Below the pieces are notes generated by a model. That model saw only the letters and a program-made list of their open reading frames with translations. It was not told the origin of the DNA and ran no database searches. A stretch of 64,000 bases of DNA from the NCBI GenBank assembly GCA_030068075.1, contig CM057841.1, forward strand, positions 34,389,030 through 34,453,029. Direction: 5' to 3'. The stretch is from Paguma larvata. Taxonomy: Eukaryota; Chordata; Mammalia; Carnivora; Viverridae. Made by a program: the position numbers and the translations under genes. Positions 33,701 to 45,700 of the stretch are shown one piece after another (position 1 is the first letter of the stretch; every line of letters starts with the position of its first letter).

Positions 33701-36700
33701 AACTATACAGCTTAATCCAGAGAGAGAGAGAGAGGAAAATAAAGAAGGAGATACAGAAGAGATGTAAAAAGAATAGATTAAATATGTCTGCTTAAACAAA
33801 CCAATGACCAGATTAGCCAGACTAGAGAAGGGAAGAAATAAGAGGAAGAAGAGGAAGAAAAAAAATTACATATGTAATAAGAATTGACCAAGAATTAAGT
33901 GGGAAAATGCAAAACCGTTGGACTGATACCTGATGGTGCCTTGGAAACTGGTGGCCGTGCTGGTCTGGAGGAGGGGCTGGCTGGTGTGGTCAGTGTCAAT
34001 CTTGCTCTGGTAGATACACAGTTACTACGCATGGAGGGATGTGGATTGGTGTAGGTGGGTCCTGACTCCACTGTGGGCGGCCCACCTTGTTGGTGATGGG
34101 GAGAAAAATGCCAACACTCCAGTCTCCTCCCCGAACTGGGTGTCCCAAACTGTTCTGTTCAGGCCATCCTCACAGTGCTGCGTGGGCATGAGCGGGCCGG
34201 TTAGTCCCACTCCACGGTCTCCCATTCCTCCCAGGTGCTCTGTTGGGACACAAACCCCAATGTCTTAAAGAATCCCACTCTGCACGCCCCAGTTCTGGGG
34301 TCGTGCCACTCCGCCCAGCCAGCAGACAGCGGTCTCTGGCTGGTGGTGCAAGTGAGGTCTTTTGTCCTTGGAACAGCTCTTTGACTTCTTCCCACTGCAC
34401 TCAAGGGAGGGGATTGCTTTCTCCGACTTCGGACTGTGCCTCTGAGCTGGCTTCTGAGCCCAGGGCTGATTCTCCTTCCCCCTTACCCCCGCCCCGCCCC
34501 GGACAGGCGAACAGGGCAGCCAGCCCCAGTCTGGAGAAACCCCCGCAGTTAGAAATTGGATCTTTCTCCATTTTTCCTGATCCCCGGTCCGTGGTTTTTC
34601 TCTTGTCCAAATACAATTCTACATTTCCACAGCCTCTCTTTCTCTTCCTTTTGTCTCTCCACAGAAGGGGATCCCTGCTCTCTGTTCCTACAGCACCCAT
34701 TTTATCTCTCCCAGGTCGCAATCATGCACCTATGGCCCGCCAAGTTGTCCCCTTGGGCCCCTGGAAACGTCTCCGTCACTCTGCAGCCCGGACTCTTGGA
34801 ATGCCAAATCCTCTGGCCTCAATACTGCTGTGTTTGAGGGAACTTCGGGTCCCCTACTTCTCCGTCATGTTGACCTGCCCACCTTTCCCTCATCTTTTAA
34901 ATGGGGTTTTATCTTCTCACCATTGAGTTTTAAGAATTCTTTCTACATTCTGGATGCAAGTCCTTTATCGGATGTATGATTTACAAATCTTTTCTCCCAG
35001 TGTATGTCTTGCCTTTTTGTTTTCTTAATAATGTCTTTTGAAGGTCAAAAGCATTTAATTTTGAGGAAGTCAAATTTAAATGTGTGTGTGTGTGTGTGTG
35101 TGTGTGTTTGATATCATATTAAATAAATGTTCATCTAGCTACTGATTTCCTAAGTTTCCTTCTACAAGTGTCTATGGTTTTAGCTCTCATAATTAGGTTA
35201 TACATTTGGGCATTAATTTTTTGTCCACAGGGTGAGGTAAATGTCTAACTTTATATTATTAGTTATTATTAATTTTTTGCATTTAGACGTCTAATCGTTA
35301 CAGCACTATTTGTTGAAAAGAATGCTTTCTCTATGGAATTGCTTTGGGGAGGGCATTCCATTGACGGGCTAAATAGAAGCTTTTGGAATGTCTTCTCCCT
35401 ACCGAGACAGTGAACCAGAAACCAACCTACATCCCTGGGGAGAACTGCAGAGATTAGTGCCACCAGGAAAGCCCCGAAAGATACAGGGGTGGCGATGCCT
35501 ACCATAACTCTGTTTAACTCACCGGAAGTCAGGTGGGTGTTGGAGAGTGGCTGCGGGCTGTCTCACACTAATCAGGTGGTCACCACCAGCAGCTGCTGTC
35601 CGATTGCACCTGCCGTCCCCAAGAAGTGTGTTTACTCAAACAAATCAACACACCTCCCCTGGCGGCTGATATGTTCTCCATGGAGATATCCCCTCCTAGG
35701 GAGGCTAATAAAAGGCGAGTGGTTGAAACTCCCACCACTTACGATGTAAAAACAGGCACAGTGTGGGAAAGCACGTGTCATGCAACATGAACCGAAGATA
35801 TCTGAGCAGCTATGTTAACATCAGACAAGGAATATGATGTTTACAAGGAATATGATGTTTCAATGGGCATCAACTTTGTAATTAAAAATTCAACTTTACA
35901 TCTACGCATTAGACTTTTCGACTATATGTTACATTTCACAACGAAAACAATTTTAAATCTGTCCTGTTTTAAAAGTGCTCTCGAAACTAGGTCAGGAAAT
36001 CTTCCGTTAAGAAAGTGAATTGGGACCAGGGTGCCTGGGTGGCTCAGTTGGTTAAGCATCCAACTTTGGCCCAGGTCTTGATCTCACAGTTTGTGAGTTC
36101 GAGCCCCACATCAGGCTCCCTGCTGACCCGTGAGAGCCTGAAGCCTGCCTCGAGTTCTGTGTCTCCCCCTCTCTCTGACCCTCCCTTACTCACACTCTGT
36201 CTCTCTTTCTCTCTTAGAAAAATAAATAAACATTAAAAAGAGAGAGAGAGAAATACAATTACATGCATATATATATATGTAAATACAATTATAATTCACT
36301 ATTTTCTTTGGTAACAATGAAAATCACATTACTTCTTTGTTTAGATTTTTTAAAGGTAAGTAAAAGCTAGGCTCTTAGCGTAGCCCAATCTGTGGATTTC
36401 AACTGTCTCATCCCACCGTTTCTAGCTGGATGGTGCTCTAATTGCCTACCCCACCTACCCCACCTAAACCCATGTGCACGTGCATATTTGCATAGTTTAC
36501 TCCCTATAATGTCAATATAAAGCCTCTTTTTTTGTCTCCCTGGCAAGCCCTCCATAGCTACTCCTTCCCAACAGCCTTGACCTGGCTGTATCTGCTTTTG
36601 CTCCCCTTCTCTCCCACTGCTGCCTCAGCCCTCACCTATTCAGAATTGGTAAGGAAAGGTCGGCAGCACATCTCAGGACCCCAGCTTAGAAAACAGAACT

Positions 36701-36734
36701 CTGGCCACGGGGATGTTTCAGTACTATGGAGACC

Positions 36735-36784
<50 letters not shown>

Positions 36785-39700
36785 TGGGGGGCGGTTTCTT
36801 TTAGCTGATGGCAAAGGGGCTGTGATAAAATAAATGGCAGTTAACTTTTGTGTTCTCTGTACTTCCAACACCGGTTCAGTGCCCATCAGCCATGTCCCAT
36901 ACGGCTTGGCCTTTAAAGGGGGAATTCCCACGAGGTAGTTAGCACTCAGTAAATGCGCGTTGGCACACGTGCCACACAATTATCATCCTCCAGTTGGAAA
37001 TGCTCGGAGGATTATATAGGGAAGACATATAAAGACCGATAAGTGCGTGAGAAGATGCTCACTATCATTAGTCCGGGGAACGCAAATGAAGACCACAGTG
37101 AGATACCGCTTCGCACTTCCTGCGATGGCTGTAACTGCAAACAACACAAATCAAAATGAAAATACCCAGCGCCGGCAAGGATGTGGAGAAACTGAGCCCT
37201 CAGGCATTGGCAGTGAAAATGCCAAAGGGTACAGCCATTGTGGAAAGCGGTTTGCCACTTCCTCAAGGAGTTCAACACAGAATGGCCAGGGGACCCAGCA
37301 AGTCCACTCCTAAGTATACACCCCCAAAGAAGTCCAGACAAGTCTTCAAGCAAAAGCTTGTACTTGAATATAAGCAGCCCCGTTCATCGTAGCCAAAAAG
37401 TGGAAACAACCCAAATGTCCATCAATGGATAAATGTACATAGAAAATGTGGAATATTCATACAAGGGCATTTGATTCGTCCATAACAAGGAATGAAATAC
37501 CTCCACATGCTTATACAACATAGATGGGCCTTAAGACCGTGCTGAGTGAAAGAAGCCAGACACAAAGACCAGGTATCATACAACTCCATTTATAGAAACT
37601 TCTAGAATAGCAAATTCAAGGTTAGTGTTTGCCCAGAGCTGGGAGAAGCAGGAAAGAATGGCTGTTTCATGGGTACAGGGTTTCCTTCTGGGGTGATGAG
37701 AATGTCCCAAAGTTAGATAGTGATGGTGGTCACACGATACTGTGAATGCATTTAATGCCGCCGCGTTGTGCACTTTAAAATGGTTAAAATGGTAAACTTT
37801 ACATTATGTATATATTGTTACCAAAAAAGACAAACACAGAAACTATTCAGAGGGACCACTGGCCGGAATCTCCCAGAAAGAGCCTGGCTCGCTCCCGCGC
37901 CACCCTGCTTCTCCTGCCGTGATCTCCCGGGCCTATCTTTGATATTCTGGGTCACCCCTCCTACCCCAAGCGCCCGATGGTGGCTTCCCTGTCATCCGGG
38001 CGGGGACCAGGCGAGTGGGTAACGCAGCCTGTCTTCTCCCTGATCCGCGGCCCTTGGCAGGTACTGGCTGAAATATGAGTTCCACCTGGTGGAGAATCAG
38101 ATGGAGACGGTGAATATGTCGTTTGTGAAGGCCGTCGTCCAGGACGTCAGCACCAGCGTCTCAGGAGACCTGCTCTTCTCCCTGACGCCCTCCCAGGTGA
38201 AGAGATCCCTGCCCCCGCTGGGTGGTTCTGGATCCATCTCCCTCCGACGTCTTTTTCAGAGTTCTGCTCTCCTGATCTGTGCTTGGTGCCCACCAAAACG
38301 GATCCGTCACCTGTCCCGTTTGGTAGTAGCTCACAGGTGCTAGGGAGTTACTTGGACCCGTGGGTCCTGGTGACAGATTCCCCAGGGTGGAGGAAGAGGT
38401 GTTGGGAAAATCATCAAACTGACAGTCAGGGCATCTGGCTTCCGGTCCTGGGCTCCGCACCCCCTCCCTAGGTGTCTTCCAGGAGACCCCTTCCCGTCTC
38501 GGGGCCCCGGAGCCCTTCTCCGTGAGATAGCACTAAGGCTTCTCCAAGGTCAGAGGTCCCCCCCGGCCCTTCCTCCCAGGGAACACATTTGAAACCTGGT
38601 AAAGGCGCACTTCACCAAACTGCAAAGGGCCACACAGGCAGGCTCGAGATTTACCTTGGTCTGGATTCAAATCCCAGCTCTGCCCCTTACCAGCTAACGT
38701 GGTATTGAGCTCATGACTGAAATCGTCTGAGCCTTGGTTTCCCCAATCTGGAAAATGGTGACAGTACTGCCCATTTTCGAGGTTGTGGGGGAGCAAGCGA
38801 GATAATGCACAGCAAGTCCTGGGTACAGGGACTTCGCTCCCTCAAGGAGGGAAGCTGAGGATGGAAGTTCAGACAGCAGGCAAGTTGGCTGTCATCAGGA
38901 TACTTCTAGTTCTGTCTGGAAAAGGAGCGATGAAAGACAAGGCCTTTCTCAACCCTTTATTTATGTGACCCAAGCAGCTGAGCCCTCGGGAGCCAGCCAC
39001 CTGCTGGCCCCAGAGATCCCCCCCAAGTTCTTTGACGAGGGTCCAGATCGGGAAGGACAAAGTTGAGGCTCTCACCCCAACCCTTAGCTCCTCCTGCTCC
39101 AGTGCCCATGGGGTGCTTTTGAGGCAGGACCTGTGGGGACCAGGCTGCAGCCCAGTGGACCAGTGAGGGCAGAGAATGAACGAATTACCGATGAAATTTA
39201 ATATTTTAACTATTTTCAGCTTTTACCAAATTCGTTGTTAGGTAGGGGGCGAAAATCACATTCTATGCGAAGTTTTATATTCTCCGCCTCTGTTCTCATG
39301 GTCTCCCTTTCGGGGGGGCTTTATTCTTTATAGTGAGGCCTGGGTCAGGTGCCATCACCATAAAGCCCTATGTAAGTACAAGAGCCGGCAGGAAGCTGGT
39401 CTACGGTACACCATGGCTGACCCGCCCTCATGCTTGAACTTCACAGACTTCTTTGAGCCTGACCCTGACGCAGGCGACTTGTTAGCTCCATTCTCCGTAT
39501 TGGGAAAACTGAGGGTCCGTGAGGGCTGGGACTTGTCCAGGGGCTCGCGATCTGAACAGCGCAGAGCTTGCAGTGCGCCTCCAGGTGTCCTGCCTCTCAG
39601 AGTGATGCCCTCAGGTGCTGCCCCTCCACCCGGTGCCTCAGTTTCCCCTCCCAGCTGGGGAAGGGCAAGACCCGTGTTGGGGGCTGGAACCCTGGGGTAA

Positions 39701-42700
39701 AGACGGGCGCTGCGGCGTCTGTGGTTACAGGTTCCAAGGCCAGTGACGAAGAATGAGCACGAGCACCGCGACAGAGTCCGGCTGCCCCGGAGTCTCTTTG
39801 CATCCCTGCAGGGCGGCGCCTCGGTGGTCCGGCTGGCCATCACTGTCCTGGACATCGGTCCGGGGAATCTCTTTAAGGTGAGGAGGGGCCTGATGGAGGC
39901 TCAGGGCAGCTCGGTGGGTCAGTGCTGGCTTCACCGGGGGCCTGGGCCCCAGCTCGCCCTCTCTGGAGCCTTTGCTGTGGGTCCCAGTGGGGATGGAGGA
40001 GGTGAAGAGCCTCCGGAGAACGTTTCTGAGGCCGCCCAAGGTCATCCCAGACTTCTGTCCTTGGAGTCTGTGCACTGCAGGCTCACACTGGTCACACACA
40101 CTCAGATGATTGGACCCCACGCACCGGTGTCCTTGGTTGGGCTTGTACGTGTATGCCAAGGCTTGCGTCCCCTTGTGTGTCCTTGCGCATGTACCAACAT
40201 GTATATTCTTTCCTACCCCTGGCGCATATGTAATCACGTGTTCCCGCGTGACCACGTCCACACAGGCGAGTGTACCCAGGTTCTTGCAACTGGGTGCCGG
40301 GCATGCATCCCCAGAGGTGTGTGATCCACTCACGTGTAGATATAGTGCACGGTGAGTGCTGGTGTGGGCAGGGGCTCCCCCCCCCCATAGGCACCCGCTG
40401 CCCTCTGGTGGGACAGCTGGTCTTTCTTCTAGCCCCACGTTCCTCCTCCTAAGTGGGCAGAGGGGCCCTGGGGCCGGCAATGGGGAGCCGTCAGCCGCAT
40501 GGCTTTGCAACCAGTTGGCCTGGGATGTTGGGCCCGCTGGGATCAGCCCGAGCAGGAGAGTCCAGGGAGCAGCAGGAAGAAGGCGGCCCATGATCCCTTG
40601 GCCTCCTGGTCCCCTAGCCACAGACTCTACTCTCCAGGCAAAGGAAGCCGGGTCCTGGAGGTTCCTGGGTACCCCCAGCAGGGTTGGGTTGGGACAGCTG
40701 CCTCTGACGCCCGGCTCCCCATCTCCCTCCACAGGGCACCAAGCTCAGCCTGGAGGACGGCGGCAGGGTGCTGAACAACCGCCTGGTGGGCCTGAGTTTG
40801 GGCAATATATCCGTCAGCAGGCTGGCTGAGCCTTTGGAGATCACCTTCTCCCACCAGCGCCCACCCTCTGTGAGCCCCGGATCCGGGCCTGGTGGCTACT
40901 GAGGGGCACACGGGGAGTGGTCGCCCACAAGCTTCCGGGCAGACACGCGTAGGGCTCTGCGCCTCCTATCCTTCCACCTCCACCCGGCAGGAGCCACAAA
41001 GACAACACACACGGTTCTGCCCAGGGACACATACCACCCGAGCGCGAATGTCCACGTGACCCCCAGACCCCCTCCCGCTCGGGCTTACAGGGGTGCACGT
41101 AGGGCCTGGCAAACCGACAAGCGTGCACTCCGGATCACGCAGCCGCCCACATGCATGCTCCCCAGAGGCGCAGGCGCACAGACCTGCCGCCCTCCCACTC
41201 ACGGCCCCACACCGCGTCCGCGCCTCCACGCGCAGGTCCACGGAATCCATGTTCCTGGGTGGCCCGCGGCATGAGCCCTGCTTTCTACCCGATGCACACT
41301 CGGGGCGGGGCGCACCCTGTCCTCTCCCCTTTCCTCTCCACCCTCTCCTCTGCCCTCTCTCCTCTCCCAACCTCCCCCTGCCTCCACCCTGATTCCTGCT
41401 CTCTGGTTTCAGAACATGACCTTCAGCTGTGCCTTCTGGGATGTGACTAAAGGTAGGCAGGGAGAGCGTGGGCTCCCTTGGGGGGCGGGCAGCGCTCCAC
41501 CGGCAGGGCCCCTCCCCTCCCTTCCTTCCTCTCTGTTCCCCTCCCCTCCTCTCAGGTCCCCGTATTCCCATACCCTCTCCTATGTTCCCCTCGCTTCCTC
41601 TCCAGGGTCAAAAGGAGACTGGTCTTCCACCGGCTGCTCCACAGAGCTCGGCGCCAAGAGGACCGTCTGCCGCTGTGACCACCTGACCTTCTTCGCTTTG
41701 CTGCTGGTAACAGCCCACCCTCCCTGCTCCCGGCAGCTCTGGAGGCGCCGAGGCTGCCTGGCAGGGGCCGGGGCCTTTGGGATGTGTGGGGCCTGGCCTC
41801 CAACTGACGGCGGTTCCGGTTCCGGGGGTGTTGCCCACAGAGGCCGATCTTGGACCGGGCCACGGCGCAGGCCCTCATTCGCATCTCCCAGGCTGGCTGT
41901 GGAGCCTCTATGATCTTCCTGGCCTTCACCGTTGTCCTCTACGCTGCCCTGAGGTGGGTGACCGCCCCCCTCGCCACCCCTGTGACTCCCTCTTGTCCTC
42001 GAAGACAGGAGAGGTGCAGACTGGAAAGCACTCGGCTGGCGTAGCGTTATGCTGATGTCCTCTCCAAACCCTACTTTCCTCATCTGTAAAATGGGGCTGG
42101 GGGCTGAAATGTGTCAGAGTTACTTCAGTTGAAAGTGGCAGGAACTCAAAGTCACTTAAGTAGAGTGGGGAATATGTGGCTCTTGTCACGCAGCCTTCAG
42201 GCACGGTTCGATCCAGGGGCTCAGAAGATGTCCCCAGGACTTGCTCTCCATCTGCGTCTTCCAACTCCGCTCTCTCCTCTGTCAGCCTGGTCAAGCGGCT
42301 TCTTCACACTCAGGTTCCTTGGGGAGTCCCAGGCTTGTGTCACAGCTTCTTAGCTGCCCAAGCAGTGAATTTTCTAAACGAAGCTCCAAAATGAAAACCT
42401 TTTTCTTTTAACATTTTATTTTGAAATCATTACAGACTAACAGGAAGTTACAAATACGTTACACAGAGCCCCACAGTGCCTTCATGCAGGCTTTTCCCAG
42501 TGTAACATTTTATATGACTTAGCATCAATACCCAAACCAGGAAACTGACATCGGTATGGTGCTGCCAACTAGAACACAGTTCCCACCGTTTTTTACACGC
42601 ATTCCTCTGTGTGTGTGTGTGTGCGCGCGCGGCGGGTTTCTATGCGGTTTTATCCCGTGTCTGCCGGAGCTGAGTTTTGCTCTAACCTGAGCCATTTGCC

Positions 42701-45700
42701 CATGACCGAACAGGCCACTTTGGTCAATGGTTGGATTACACTGATTGGCCGAGCCAGGTCATGCGCCTGCTTTTAGGTGTGAGCTAATGAAGGGTCAACC
42801 TCAGCCAAACTTCAGGGCGGAGAGCAGGAAAGGGGGTGCCTCAGGGAAACCCGTTCCAGAAGGAGGAGTGGGTGCAGGACACCCAGAGATCACCGGCCTG
42901 CACCCAGGGCCATGGCCGAGGGACCCATGGGAGCTGCCGGCTTGAAGGAGCCCGGGGGGGCGGCCGCATGCCCCAGCCTACCCTGGACCCCAGCTTCCCG
43001 GCCCGTGACTGGCCCAGAGCCGCCCCGGGGTCTCCTGACCCAGTCTGGGGCCCTCCTCCTGCCCTTCTCCACATGCCTCTTTGCCTCTGTCGCCATTCGG
43101 GCCCGGGCTGCAGCCCCCACTGGCCACCCTCCCTCCATCTCAGAGCAAGCCATGAGTGTGAGCGGTGCCACCCCTGCCCCCCACCAAGCCCCCGCCTGGG
43201 GCACAGCCCCCCTCCCCAACAAGCCGAGCCTGACTGGCCAGCTGGCCGCGCTGCTGGACCCTTTGAGCCCAGCTTGGAGCGCCAGGAGGAATCCTCACCA
43301 GCCCTCGAGGGTGGGCCCTGGCATCTCAGGTGAGGTGAAAATTCTCCCTCACGCTCCGCTCCCGTCCAGGCAGCCCTGGGCTCTCACCCCTCCAGGGAGA
43401 GCCCCGGGGATCTGATTGGCTAGGAATCCAGAGTGGGAGCTCCACGGGGAGGGAGGGAGTCCCCGGCCCTGTCTGGGCCTCATCGTCCCTACTACGTCCC
43501 AGCCTCCTGCACCCGTGCCCAGCGCCCCAGTCCGTCCGCTCACTCAACTGAATGCAGGAAAGGCTCGCTCCTGCCTGCTGTGCTAGGCCGAGGCCACAGC
43601 CAGAGGGGAAGGGGGCGGCTGCAGGAGACACTCAAATCAGCCTGGGCAGCGTGGCCTTCGCAGCCGGCTTCCTCAGAAGGAAAGGCCGGGGAAGTTCTGA
43701 AAGGAAGAGTAGGGAAAGGCATGGAGGGCAGAGGGAAGAGCAGGGGCCAAGTCTGGCAGGCGCGGAAGAGCAGGATGCGTTCAGGGCATCGCAAGGAATG
43801 CAGTTGGGCCGGAGCGTTGTGGCAAGGGACCAGGCCGGCAGGATCTGGGTCCCGCAGGGCCCTGGGGGCCGCGAGAGGCCTCCTGCACCCGGACCTGAGG
43901 GCACCCAGGCTGTGGCTGCCGGCAGGGGCGGAACAGAGGGAGTGGAATGGAGAGGCCGCGGGGCCCCATGGGAGCCGCGGCCCCTCTGCAGCCTCACATC
44001 GGCCCTTCCCGCCCCAGGTTCTACCGGCAGCGGTTCAAGTCCGAAGACGCCCCCAAGGTCCACGTGGCCCTGAGCGTTAGCTTGTTTCTCCTGAATCTAG
44101 CCTTCTTCATCACTGTGGGGCACGGCCCTGAGCCGTCAGATGCCGCCTGCTGGGCCCGGGGGGCCGTCTTCCACTATTTCCTACTCTGCACCTTCACCTG
44201 GATGGGCCTGGAGGCCTTCCACCTCTACCTGCTCGTCATCAAGGTCTTCAACACCTACTTCGGGCACTATTTCCTGAAGCTGAGCCTCGTGGGCTGGGGT
44301 AGGTGCCGCTGGGACAGGCAGAGGGCATGGCCGGGCCTGGGAGGGGCGGGAGGGAGAGCCGCCCGGGGCAGAGAGGTGGCTCCCTCTCTCCTACAGGCTC
44401 AGGGCTTGAGGGAGGGGCGGCCGGAGGGGACTTCGGTGGAGGACACGCCAAGGGAGCCCCGGCCATGCCGTAGCCCCTCCCGTTGTGCACAGGCCTGCCC
44501 GCCCTCATCGTCATCGGCACCGGGAGCGCCAACAGCTATGGCCGCTATGCCATTCGCGACAAGGAGAACGCGCCCACGCTGGAGCTGTGAGTGGTGGCTG
44601 TGGGAGCAGGGATGACATCAGGTCCCTGGCTGCACGTATCTGTGTGGGGCTTGCTAGACAGGGCCACCTCTCCAACCCCGGGGGCCATCTACTGCCTCCA
44701 GGTGCTGGTTCCGTGAGAAGACTGGCGTCTCTGCCCTCTACGTCACCGTCCACGGCTACTTCCTCATCACCTTCGTCTTCAGCGCCGTGGTCCTGGGCCT
44801 GGTGGCCTGGAAGATCTTCACTCTGTCGACTGCCACGGCAGGCAAGGAGCAGGGACCGAACTGGAAGGGGGTCCTCACCGTGCTGGGCCTCTCGAGCCTG
44901 GTGGGCGTGACCTGGTGGCTGGCCGTCCTCACGCCCCTGGGCCCGTCCACCATCTACGTCTTCGCGCTGTTCAACTCCCTGCAAGGTGAGGCTTCCGGGC
45001 CGGGGAGGTGGGGGGCCGCCTCGTCCGCAGGGGGTGCTTCGGGGGGATGGGGAGGAGGCAGATGGCGAGAAACAGGATTCCCCTCCGGCTGGCCCAAATC
45101 AAGGGCTCTCCCAAGGACCCCGGGGCGGGAAGGCTGGCTGACGTCTTGGGAGCTGGTGCCAGAGTCAGGAAAAGCCACCCAAACCAAAGCGATACTTCCT
45201 CCATCTTTTTCTCTGGAGCGCATGCAGTCGTCTCTCTGTGGAAACTCCTTCCTTCTCTCAGTTGGCCCCTTCCTGCCCATGCTCCCAAATGGCTTCTTCC
45301 ATCCTATGTGACTCTATCTACGGAGAGTGGTCTGATTCGGTCTGGTCCATGTTCTTAGGAGAGTCAAGGGTCAGACGGAGCCATGTTGGTCCAGTCAGCT
45401 GTGACCAGGAGGGCAGGGTCACGTGATGTGATGGCCACATGACGTGGAGAGTCTGTAAGGGGTCGTGCTGGCAGAAGGAAGTGATGAGTGGAGGAAATGA
45501 TGGGTAGGTGGGCTCCCTGCCCCCTACCTAGTCCTCCCTCCGATTTCCTTGTAGAGGAGCAGGCACCGGTGTGTGGGCGATGGTCCCCCCTCCACTTCGC
45601 TCCTCACACTGTGTTGTACACACGGCTTTTTAAAAAATTAATCTGTTTTTGAAAGAAAGAGCGAGAGAGAGCGGGGGCGTGCAGAAAGAGAAGGAGAGAG

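Noticed and set aside
28969..34888. L1 as an active element
   Set aside because: Reading frames are broken in many places and part of ORF2 is missing, so it cannot code for its own movement.
39725..40732. Open frame of 335 codons on the - strand
   Set aside because: It covers ADGRG3 exon 4 and an intron with CpG-rich composition; no recognisable domain, no splice logic.
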